Below are positions 1 through 5,312 of a stretch of 5,735 nucleotides of DNA, piece after piece (positions within the stretch are counted from its first letter, which is position 1; every line of letters starts with the position of its first letter). The notes under the pieces were generated by a model. That model saw only the letters and a list, made by a program, of their open reading frames with translations, made no database searches and was not told where the DNA came from. The position numbers and the translations under genes were made by a program. Source of the DNA: an uncultured bacterium (lineage in GTDB: Bacteria; Bacillota_I; Bacilli_A; RF39; UBA660); contig OMUM01000059.1 of assembly GCA_900314225.1 (NCBI GenBank), positions 1 to 5,735 of the forward strand, given 5' to 3'.

Positions 1-40
1 ATTATATAATAGAAAACAATTTTTTAAAAGAAAAAAGTAA

Positions 41-79
41 CAAAAAACTATAAAGCATTTGAAACTTTATAGTTTTTTG
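41..79 (-). terminator. Intrinsic terminator of tig
   Basis: A perfect 15-bp inverted repeat has arms at 41-55 and 65-79 and a 9-base loop. It begins three bases after the trigger factor stop codon. On the minus strand the 3' arm ends in six Ts and a G, and a second T-rich stretch follows. The outer part of the stem pairs an A-run with a T-run, so the hairpin could also terminate transcription arriving on the plus strand from a gene left of the window. The stem has few GC pairs, as expected in such AT-rich DNA. Confidence 0.85.
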
Positions 80-81
80 GT

Positions 82-1377
82 TTATTTATTGTATTCTTTT
101 AATAATTCAACAACTTTTCTTACTTCAAGATCGTATTTTACCATTTCAAGCCCACCAAATTGGTTTAAAAATTCATCTTTTTTCATATTGTATTTTTTAG
201 CAAGTTCATCTGCCTCTTTGTCGGCTTCTTCATCTGTAATAACTACTTTTTCCATTACTTTTATTTCATCAATCATTAATCTATATAGAACATTATTAAA
301 TGCTTCTTTTTCCATTTGAGATTTTAATTGTTCTTCAGTAGATCCAGTAAATTGATAATATAAGTCTAATGAAATACCTTGCATTTTCATCTGTTCTTTA
401 AATCTATCCATTAAACGATTAACTTCTTCATTAACCATTTCTTCTGGAATATCAACATCAACATTCTTAGAAACACCTTCAAGTATAGCATCAACATACT
501 TATTTTCAGCATCCATTTCTTTTTGAGCTTTGATAGATCCTTTTATTTCATTTCTTAATTTTTCTTCAGAATCTATTCCTTCCATACCAAGATCATCAAA
601 GAAATCCTCATCTAATTCACGTTGTTTCTTTTCCTTTACTTCATTAACTTTTACTTTAAATACAACTGGAGCACCTGCTAAATCTTTTACATGATAATCT
701 TCTGGAAAACTTAAATTAATATCTTTTTCATCTCCAGCTTTCATGCCAATTATTTGATCTTCAAATCCAGGAATAAATGTATTTGAACCAATTTCAAGTG
801 AGTAGTTTTCACCTTTTCCACCATCAAAAGCTACTCCATCTTTGAAGCCTTCAAAATCAATAATTGCTATATTACCTTTTTCAGCTTTTCCATCTTTAGT
901 AACTAATTCAGTATATCTTTCAAGTAAATGACCAAGTTCATGATTAATTTCATCTTCTGTTACTTCAATTTTTTCTGGTTTGATATTTAATCCCTTATAT
1001 TTATTAATTTTTACTTCTGGCTTTGTGATAATTTTAAAAGTAAATTCAACTCCATCTTCTCCAATATTTTTTAAATTAACTTCAGGTTGAACAACAGGTT
1101 CTAATTTTGAATCATCCATTGCCTTTTGATATGCATCAGGTAAAACATCATCTGCTGCATCTAAATATAATGATTCTTTACCAAATTTTTTTTCATAAAC
1201 ATTTCTAGGTACTTTTCCTTTTCTAAAACCGTCAACACTTACTGTTTTTTGTTTTTTATTAAAAACTCTATCTAAAGCTTTTTTCCAAGCATCTCCGTCA
1301 ATTTTAACACTTACTTCATGTTTATTTTTATTTTCTTTTTTTTCTTTTTCAATTTTAGTTTCTTCTTTTTTTGCCAT
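82..1377 (-). CDS. tig: Trigger factor, ribosome-associated chaperone and peptidyl-prolyl isomerase
   Basis: Trigger factor docks at the ribosome exit tunnel and shields nascent chains in the cytoplasm. The 431-residue length is normal for the family. The N-terminal ribosome-binding domain spans about residues 1-115 and carries the signature GFRKGKVP at 50-57, the loop that contacts ribosomal protein L23. An FKBP-type isomerase domain lies at about 164-249, with IPGFEDQIIGM at 202-212 and FPEDYHVKDLAGA at 224-236. The rest (about 116-163 and 250-431) is the helical C-terminal chaperone domain, rich in Lys and Glu. The first 20 residues are unusually charged (Lys/Glu/Asn). The ATG is supported by an SD, GGAGGG at 1388-1383, and by a consensus -10 just upstream. 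The gene has its own promoter and terminator, so it is probably monocistronic, although no clear terminator separates it from the upstream 167-residue gene. Identity is secure; only the exact domain borders are estimates. Confidence 0.97.
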   Translation of the reverse strand: MAKKEETKIEKEKKENKNKHEVSVKIDGDAWKKALDRVFNKKQKTVSVDGFRKGKVPRNVYEKKFGKESLYLDAADDVLPDAYQKAMDDSKLEPVVQPEVNLKNIGEDGVEFTFKIITKPEVKINKYKGLNIKPEKIEVTEDEINHELGHLLERYTELVTKDGKAEKGNIAIIDFEGFKDGVAFDGGKGENYSLEIGSNTFIPGFEDQIIGMKAGDEKDINLSFPEDYHVKDLAGAPVVFKVKVNEVKEKKQRELDEDFFDDLGMEGIDSEEKLRNEIKGSIKAQKEMDAENKYVDAILEGVSKNVDVDIPEEMVNEEVNRLMDRFKEQMKMQGISLDLYYQFTGSTEEQLKSQMEKEAFNNVLYRLMIDEIKVMEKVVITDEEADKEADELAKKYNMKKDEFLNQFGGLEMVKYDLEVRKVVELLKEYNK

Positions 1378-1382
1378 AATAT

Positions 1383-1388
1383 CCCTCC
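1383..1388 (-). promoter_or_regulatory. Ribosome binding site of tig
   Basis: GGAGGG on the minus strand lies five bases before the ATG at 1377. It fixes the trigger factor start and supports the Lys/Glu-rich N-terminus as real. Confidence 0.85.
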
Positions 1389-1398
1389 AATGACATAT

Positions 1399-1427
1399 AT
1401 TATATCTTATATTTTTAGTTTCTACAA
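1399..1427 (-). promoter_or_regulatory. Sigma-A-like promoter of tig
   Basis: Reading the minus strand, TTGTAG (1427-1422) is followed by a 17-base spacer and a perfect TATAAT (1404-1399). The -35 matches only the TTG of the consensus, while the -10 and the spacing are ideal. Transcription would start near 1392, giving a leader of about 15 bases that contains little besides the ribosome binding site. Six-base inverted arms (1390-1395 and 1433-1438) bracket the promoter but are too short to call an operator. There is no CIRCE-type heat-shock element. Confidence 0.6.
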
Positions 1428-1443
1428 TATTTTGTCATATAAA

Positions 1444-1947
1444 TTATTCTAAATCGTTATTTTTTAATAGTGTTTTTTTATATGAGAATCCTTCTTCTAA
1501 ATCTTTTTTTCCTTTAAAAAATTCTTGTAATTTTTTTGGATAATCATTGTTATTTTTAATATAGCTATCTACTTCTTCCTTAGTTCTTTCCAATTCTGGT
1601 AAATGTAAAAAAGTTGCTGACGTGCAGTTAACAGGTGTATTAGTTATCAAATCACGTAATCCGTTGTCATCTTCAATTAATAAGATGTCATAAATAATAC
1701 CTCTTTCTTTGAACATTTTTTTAGTTTCTTTTTGATATTTTTCCATAAACTCTTCAAAATAAGAACTTTCAAATATTGGTTCTCCATAATAGCTATAATA
1801 TTCATCTTCTCTATCTGCTAAACTATCATCATTATCACATAAAATATCATAAAACGTTCTACCATTTATAACAAAGAATTTACTAGAAACAGGTACTGAA
1901 TAATACTTTACCTCCCCTTTTTTTCTTACTTTAATACTTTTTTTCAT
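1444..1947 (-). CDS. Hypothetical charged cytoplasmic protein, 167 residues
   Basis: I do not recognise this protein. It has no signal peptide, membrane segment or known catalytic motif, so it is probably cytoplasmic. It opens with a basic stretch (MKKSIKVRKKGEVKYY), followed by an acidic, aromatic-rich segment at about 38-75 (many Asp, Glu and Tyr). A hydrophobic strand with an acidic turn, IIYDILLIEDDNG, follows at 84-96. The C-terminal third (117-167) is charged and probably helical. Cys37 and Cys108 are the only cysteines and form no metal motif. The ATG is well supported by GGGAGG at 1960-1955, seven bases upstream. The gene sits alone between the galE hairpin and the tig promoter and has its own promoter with a palindrome over the -10, so it may be regulated separately. 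A real coding gene is likely; the function is unknown. Confidence 0.85.
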   Translation of the reverse strand: MKKSIKVRKKGEVKYYSVPVSSKFFVINGRTFYDILCDNDDSLADREDEYYSYYGEPIFESSYFEEFMEKYQKETKKMFKERGIIYDILLIEDDNGLRDLITNTPVNCTSATFLHLPELERTKEEVDSYIKNNNDYPKKLQEFFKGKKDLEEGFSYKKTLLKNNDLE

Positions 1948-1954
1948 AAACAGA

Positions 1955-1960
1955 CCTCCC
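1955..1960 (-). promoter_or_regulatory. Ribosome binding site of the 167-residue gene
   Basis: GGGAGG on the minus strand lies seven bases before the ATG at 1947. This strong SD is the main support for translation of an otherwise unrecognised gene. Confidence 0.8.
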
Positions 1961-1973
1961 TTTCTAACTTCTA

Positions 1974-1994
1974 ATAACGTGTTATATTATAACA
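1974..1994. repeat. Palindrome over the -10, candidate operator
   Basis: Positions 1980-1994 form a perfect palindrome, TGTTATA-T-TATAACA, covering the extended -10 of the 167-residue gene. It overlaps a second imperfect palindrome at 1974-1985 (ATAAC-GT-GTTAT), so three alternating ATAAC/GTTAT half-sites lie in 20 bases. The position would suit a repressor that blocks RNA polymerase. In DNA this AT-rich some self-complementarity around TATAAT is expected by chance, so the operator role is an inference. Confidence 0.35.
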
Positions 1995-2014
1995 TATAAA
2001 TCAGTTATTTTTAA
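1986..2014 (-). promoter_or_regulatory. Extended -10 promoter of the 167-residue gene
   Basis: On the minus strand TGTTATAAT (1994-1986) is a perfect extended -10, TG-N-TATAAT. A weak -35, TTAAAA, sits 17 bases upstream (about 2014-2009) and matches the consensus at four of six positions. An extended -10 often compensates for a poor -35 in Firmicutes. Transcription would start near 1979, leaving a leader of about 30 bases before the ATG at 1947. The promoter lies downstream of the galE hairpin, which fits a separate transcription unit. Confidence 0.6.
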
Positions 2015-2073
2015 TTAAAAACAAGTTTTAAAGAAGGCTTTTAGTTAAAGTTTACATTATTTTACATATATAA

Positions 2074-2103
2074 AAACAAAACAAATTATTTTTTGTTTTG
2101 TTT
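2074..2103 (-). terminator. AT-rich hairpin at the end of galE, possible terminator
   Basis: A perfect 12-bp inverted repeat has arms at 2074-2085 and 2092-2103, a 6-base loop, and two G-C pairs. The 5' arm on the minus strand encodes the last galE codons, and the TAA stop (2088-2086) falls in the loop. The 3' arm ends in a T-rich tail. The stem is weak for an intrinsic terminator, but the place is right: the end of the five-gene run, before a new promoter. It may terminate only partly or mainly protect the 3' end of the message. Confidence 0.5.
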
Positions 2104-3096
2104 AAGAATAAAATTATAAGAATCTCTCATCATATCTTCAATATCAAGCTCAGCTTTCCAACCAAGTTCTTTTAAGGCAAGTGATGAGTCTGCGTAGCAA
2201 CTAGCAATATCTCCAGGTCTACGTTCAACAATTTTATATGGAACTTTTACATTGTTGACTTTTTCAAATGTTTTTACCATATCTAACACACTATAACCAT
2301 GTCCTGTTCCAAGGTTATAATAATGAATTCCTGTTGTATTAAATGCTTTTTCAAGGGCCTTTATATGCCCCTTAGCTAGATCAACAACATGAATATAATC
2401 TCTAACCCCTGTTCCGTCTGGAGTATCATAATCATTGCCAAAAATACTTAGCATTTTTAATTCACCTGAGGCAACTCTAACAATATATGGCATTAAGTTA
2501 TTAGGAATTCCATTAGGTTTTTCGCCAATAAGACCTGATTTATGAGCTCCAATAGGATTAAAATATCTAAGAACAATGGGAGTAAATTCTTTATCTGAAA
2601 TAACTATATCTTTTAAAATCTGTTCAATCATTAATTTACTAGTACCATATGGATTAGTTGTTCCTCCAACTTTACAATCTTCTGTTAATGGTAGCTTTTC
2701 TGGTGTACCATATACAGTTGCAGATGAAGAGAATATAAACTTATTGCATTTATGTTTTTTCATAACTTCACATAAGTATAAAGTAGAGATTAAATTATTT
2801 TCATAATACATAATTGGCTTTTCAACACTTTCACCGACAGCTTTAAAGCCTGCAAAATGAATAACAGCGTCAATCTTGTTCTCAGAAAATATTTTTTCTA
2901 ATATATTCTTATCACAAACATTATTTTGATAAAATTTAAAACTCTTGTTAGTAATCTTTTCTATTTTATCTTTAATATCAATAGAAGAATTTGATAAATC
3001 ATCAATTACAATAACATTGTAATTAGCTTCAAGTAATTCAACAACAGTGTGACTTCCAATAAAGCCAAGTCCACCAGTAACTAAAATATTTTTCAT
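2086..3096 (-). CDS. galE: UDP-glucose 4-epimerase
   Basis: GalE interconverts UDP-glucose and UDP-galactose with tightly bound NAD in the cytoplasm, feeding the Leloir pathway and cell-surface glycan synthesis. The 336-residue length is typical. The Rossmann motif TGGLGFIGSH (7-16) gives GxxGxxG at 8-14, and Asp32-Asp33 end the second strand where the NAD ribose is bound. The catalytic triad is Ser125 (in SSSATVYG), Tyr150 and Lys154 (YGTSK). RYFNPIGA (177-184), GTGVRDYIHVVDLA (228-241) and RRPGDIASCYAD (292-303) are characteristic of GalE. Cys300 lies where Escherichia coli GalE has Tyr299 and the human enzyme has Cys307; a small residue there allows UDP-N-acetylhexosamines as well, so dual specificity is likely but inferred. 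The start overlaps the Nudix stop as ATGA. No other galactose gene is visible here. Confidence 0.95.
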   Translation of the reverse strand: MKNILVTGGLGFIGSHTVVELLEANYNVIVIDDLSNSSIDIKDKIEKITNKSFKFYQNNVCDKNILEKIFSENKIDAVIHFAGFKAVGESVEKPIMYYENNLISTLYLCEVMKKHKCNKFIFSSSATVYGTPEKLPLTEDCKVGGTTNPYGTSKLMIEQILKDIVISDKEFTPIVLRYFNPIGAHKSGLIGEKPNGIPNNLMPYIVRVASGELKMLSIFGNDYDTPDGTGVRDYIHVVDLAKGHIKALEKAFNTTGIHYYNLGTGHGYSVLDMVKTFEKVNNVKVPYKIVERRPGDIASCYADSSLALKELGWKAELDIEDMMRDSYNFILKQNKK

Positions 3097-3614
3097 TTTT
3101 TCCCTCCATATATTTCATTGTAAACATTTACAACTTGTAACATTTCTTTTGCAATACTTAAGTCTATGGTACCATCATTAATACTTTTTTTCAAGAAACT
3201 ATCTAAATCTGAAAAGTTGACATAAAATAGATTAAAATCTGTAGCAAGTTCTAATTCATCATAGTGCGTCTTACTAAAATCTGGTAATTTGTCAGTTAAA
3301 ATTCTAAAATAATAAATACTATTTAACACACATTTTCCACTACCGAAATAATTATCATCGTAAGTAGTAATACATAAAAATGGAGCTTCACTTATATTGA
3401 TATCAATTCCTGTTTCTTCTCTTATTTCTCTGGTTAAGCACCCTTTCATATCTTCATTTTCTTCTAAATGACCACCTGGGAATTGATAAGTATTATTATT
3501 ATGAGCAAGCAAAATTTTACCTTTAGAATTTATTAGTAATCCTTTAACTCTAGTAACTTTTAATTCTATATCACTATTTGTTAAATTATTGTTATTAAAT
3601 ACTATTTTTTTCAT
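3093..3614 (-). CDS. Nudix hydrolase, substrate unknown
   Basis: Nudix enzymes cleave nucleoside diphosphates linked to another group, using divalent metal. The complete box GX5EX7REUXEEXGU is present at residues 48-70: Gly48, Glu54, Arg62-Glu63, Glu66-Glu67, Gly69 and Ile70. It follows the usual strand and FPGG turn (45-48). The protein has 173 residues, a single Nudix domain, and no membrane segment, so it is cytoplasmic. An Asn-rich N-terminus (NNNNLTNSD, 7-15) precedes the first strand, KVTRVKGLLINSKGKILLAH. The box alone does not reveal the substrate: oxidised nucleotides, ADP-ribose and sugar nucleotides are all possible. Its overlap with galE makes a sugar-nucleotide role tempting but unproven. 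The start is eight bases after the upstream peptidase stop, with an SD overlapping that stop. Confidence 0.93.
   Translation of the reverse strand: MKKIVFNNNNLTNSDIELKVTRVKGLLINSKGKILLAHNNNTYQFPGGHLEENEDMKGCLTREIREETGIDINISEAPFLCITTYDDNYFGSGKCVLNSIYYFRILTDKLPDFSKTHYDELELATDFNLFYVNFSDLDSFLKKSINDGTIDLSIAKEMLQVVNVYNEIYGGKK
3101..3107 (-). promoter_or_regulatory. Ribosome binding site of galE inside the Nudix gene
   Basis: GGAGGGA on the minus strand lies four bases before the galE ATG at 3096. The same bases encode Gly170-Gly171 of the Nudix protein, and the Nudix TGA overlaps the galE ATG by ATGA. This arrangement implies translational coupling of the two genes. Confidence 0.8.
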
Positions 3615-3619
3615 TAAAT

Positions 3620-3624
3620 CACCT
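3620..3624 (-). promoter_or_regulatory. Ribosome binding site of the Nudix gene overlapping a stop
   Basis: AGGTG on the minus strand shares its first two bases with the TAG stop of the upstream peptidase-like gene and lies five bases before the ATG at 3614. It is weaker than the other SD sequences here, so Nudix translation may depend on ribosomes finishing the upstream gene. Confidence 0.6.
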
Positions 3625-4750
3625 ATAAGAATCTTTCCCAGTATTCAACAGTAGCTGGGTTAACTGAATTGTATACAACATCAATCATATTTCTCATTGC
3701 ATCGGCCTTTTTCCATATAGTTGTTCCATAATTTAGGCAACTTGCTTTTGATGAAGCCATCATATATTCAAAGGTTGATGCTCTATCTTCTTCAGGAGAA
3801 GTTTGAGCATAATTATTTACAAAATAAGCATCTTGAGAAAATGTATTGCTATAAGATAGATTATTATTTATATTTCCATATGCAAAGCCATTTGGATTAA
3901 AAGAATACCATGTATTAAAGTTTGCCCCTTTTTTGAACATATATCTTTCTATATAATGATATGATTCATGATAAAAAGATTCTTCAAATGAATATTTTAC
4001 AGCGATAGATATAACTGCATAGGTATAGCTTGAGTCTGTAACACCTGTAACACTATCCTCAGAATAATTATTTATGAGCATTATCGTTAATGGAATACCA
4101 CCATTTTTAATCTCAGCAAAAAAACCGCTTGGATATAAGCTTAATGTCTGATTTAATTTTGTCAAATTAGCGTTAATTGTAGTTGAATTAGTTACTGGTG
4201 TTGTGCTTATTCCTGCAACAGTATAGCCATTTGTTTCATCACCATATTTTATAGTAATTCCATAAGTACTTTGAATTTTATTTCTTAAATTATTATTTAC
4301 CTCCTCTATAGTTGGAATATTATTATTTTGTGGATTAGGATTATTATTTATTGGAGTACTTGGTGTTGAGTTATTATATGTTGGTGTACTTGGTGCTGAG
4401 TTATTATATGTTGGTGTACTTGGTGCAGTCGTATTAGAATTATTATTACTATTATTATTTGCAGGGTTGTTGGTTGTTTCTGCTTCATTTGTAGTGCTAT
4501 TTTTAATTGTATCAGTACTATTTTCTGTACTAGTTGTTGTATTTCCTGGTATAACTTCAGAATCATCAGTTGTAGAAATATTAATTGTACTTTTTTCTTC
4601 TTTTGTTACATCCTTAATTGGATCATATAATCTTCTATCATTGTTTACATCTAAGATAGCTCCATATATTAAAAAAACAAATGAAATAACTATTAATATT
4701 TTTGCATAATAAGTCAACTGTTCTCTTTTTTTATCTTTCTTATTACGCAT
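3623..4750 (-). CDS. Membrane-anchored HExxH zinc-peptidase-like protein with Ser/Thr/Asn-rich stalk
   Basis: The 375-residue protein has three parts. A basic N-terminus (MRNKKDKKRE) leads into one hydrophobic segment at about 15-34; the positive-inside rule places the remainder outside the cell, and no lipobox or clear cleavage site is seen. Residues 52-145 are a low-complexity stalk of Ser, Thr, Asn and Pro, with two near-identical copies of APSTPTYNNS and a third divergent one. The globular part (about 146-375) contains HESYH at 261-265, an HExxH zinc motif within a predicted helix. A second conserved-looking helix, SPEEDRASTFEYMM (318-331), could supply the third ligand (Glu320, Glu321 or Glu328). 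HExxH followed some 60 residues later by an acidic helix recalls gluzincins, distantly the anthrax lethal factor type. The exact family, activity and target are unknown. The SD is AAAGGAG at 4764-4758. It lies within the operon between the tail-anchored gene and the Nudix gene. Confidence 0.75.
   Translation of the reverse strand: MRNKKDKKREQLTYYAKILIVISFVFLIYGAILDVNNDRRLYDPIKDVTKEEKSTINISTTDDSEVIPGNTTTSTENSTDTIKNSTTNEAETTNNPANNNSNNNSNTTAPSTPTYNNSAPSTPTYNNSTPSTPINNNPNPQNNNIPTIEEVNNNLRNKIQSTYGITIKYGDETNGYTVAGISTTPVTNSTTINANLTKLNQTLSLYPSGFFAEIKNGGIPLTIMLINNYSEDSVTGVTDSSYTYAVISIAVKYSFEESFYHESYHYIERYMFKKGANFNTWYSFNPNGFAYGNINNNLSYSNTFSQDAYFVNNYAQTSPEEDRASTFEYMMASSKASCLNYGTTIWKKADAMRNMIDVVYNSVNPATVEYWERFL
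4351..4426. repeat. 30-base tandem repeat encoding the stalk
   Basis: Two full 30-base units (4351-4380 and 4381-4410, differing at two positions) are followed by 16 bases of a third (4411-4426), identical to the start of the second. The unit is a multiple of three and encodes the ten-residue stalk repeat (A/S/T)PSTP(T/I)(Y/N)NNS of the peptidase-like protein. Gain or loss of a unit would change stalk length without breaking the frame. Confidence 0.9.
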
Positions 4751-4757
4751 ATTAACA

Positions 4758-4764
4758 CTCCTTT
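4758..4764 (-). promoter_or_regulatory. Ribosome binding site of the peptidase-like gene
   Basis: AAAGGAG on the minus strand lies seven bases before the ATG at 4750, within the 20-base gap after the tail-anchored gene. It is the best-spaced SD of the five-gene run and supports the basic N-terminus before the membrane segment. Confidence 0.85.
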
Positions 4765-4770
4765 CATTTA

Positions 4771-5301
4771 TTATTTAGCAATCCAAACTACTAATATAAA
4801 AGCAATTATTAAAATTACTATCATTAGAATAAAAATCCATATATTGGCAATACCACTATTATTACTTATTAGATTATCTGTCTTTTTTTCATCGGATGAA
4901 AAAAGATCTTTTAAATATTCTGCTTTTTCTTTACTTAGACCATCTATAGTAATTAAATCATTATTACTTGATACTAATCTAAATGTAACATATTCATCAT
5001 TATCTAAATTTACAATATCATTAATTATAAAATCATCATTATCATTAAGTTTTTTTATTAATGAGTCTAAAAAAACATTATAAAATAAATCATTACACCT
5101 AAATGAAACATCTGAAAATTCTTCTTTATCTCCATTCTGACTAATAATTTTTAATTCAATAATACATTTTTCTTTTTTGATATTTAATCTTAAAATTATT
5201 GAACTTTTTTTACTTGAAAGTCTAAAAATATTGTATACTCTCTCAATATAATCATTATAATTTTCTTCTGTTAAATTACAATCTAATAAACTATTTTTCA
5301 T
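4771..5301 (-). CDS. Hypothetical tail-anchored membrane protein, 176 residues
   Basis: I do not recognise the family. The first 140 residues are soluble-looking, with no signal peptide, and alternate short strands and charged turns: IILRLNIKKEKCIIELKIIS (35-54) is strand-rich, and DNDDFIINDIVNLDNDEYVTFRLVSS (87-112) is acidic. A short helix, LSKEKAEYLKDLF, follows at 122-134. A polar linker (135-151) leads to one hydrophobic helix at about 152-174, ending two residues before the C-terminus. This is the layout of a tail-anchored protein with its main domain in the cytoplasm. The start is set by AGGGGG at 5312-5307, which overlaps the TAG stop of the preceding gene. Its neighbours are a soluble helical protein and a membrane-anchored ectopeptidase, so a membrane-associated role with one of them is plausible, but this is inference. 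Confidence 0.83.
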   Translation of the reverse strand: MKNSLLDCNLTEENYNDYIERVYNIFRLSSKKSSIILRLNIKKEKCIIELKIISQNGDKEEFSDVSFRCNDLFYNVFLDSLIKKLNDNDDFIINDIVNLDNDEYVTFRLVSSNNDLITIDGLSKEKAEYLKDLFSSDEKKTDNLISNNSGIANIWIFILMIVILIIAFILVVWIAK

Positions 5302-5306
5302 AATTA

Positions 5307-5312
5307 CCCCCT
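5307..5312 (-). promoter_or_regulatory. Ribosome binding site overlapping the upstream stop codon
   Basis: AGGGGG on the minus strand shares AG with the TAG stop of the helical-protein gene and lies five bases before the ATG at 5301. The stop, SD and start fall within 15 bases, which suggests translational coupling of the two genes. Confidence 0.7.

Noticed and set aside
1..40. A TATAAT at the left edge on the minus strand (6-1) that might be a promoter for a gene further left
   Set aside because: The hexamer at the right distance (TTTTAA, 29-24) is a poor -35, and the downstream gene is outside the window. In DNA this AT-rich such a match is expected by chance.
59..319. Plus-strand open frame antisense to the end of tig
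   Set aside because: It lies opposite confident trigger factor coding sequence and is Ser/Phe/Ile-rich as expected from AT-rich antisense DNA, and it starts inside the terminator hairpin.
1390..1438. Six-base inverted arms (ATGACA / TGTCAT) bracketing the tig promoter
   Set aside because: The arms are short and far apart, and do not match the CIRCE element or another known heat-shock operator.
2576..2806. Plus-strand open frame antisense to galE
   Set aside because: It is fully inside galE on the opposite strand, with no recognisable domain or ribosome binding site.
4348..4566. A 72-residue Gln/His/Ile-rich reading frame on the minus strand overlapping the stalk
   Set aside because: It is another frame of the low-complexity stalk DNA. 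Its repeats (QVHQHIITQH) are a by-product of the 30-base tandem repeat, and it has no SD or independent support.
4467..4709. Plus-strand hydrophobic open frame (80 residues) that could look like a small membrane protein
   Set aside because: It is antisense to the peptidase-like gene. Its Val/Ser/Ile-rich composition reflects the complement of Asn/Thr-rich stalk codons, and no SD is seen.
4884..4904. Near-perfect inverted repeat (TTTTTTCATC / GATGAAAAAA) inside the tail-anchored gene
   Set aside because: It encodes part of the SSDEKK segment, has almost no loop, and lacks a T-tract after the stem on the transcribed strand, so it is not a convincing terminator.
4844..5083. Plus-strand open frame antisense to the tail-anchored gene
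   Set aside because: It is a shadow frame in AT-rich DNA with no SD, opposite a gene that has a well-placed start and a membrane anchor.
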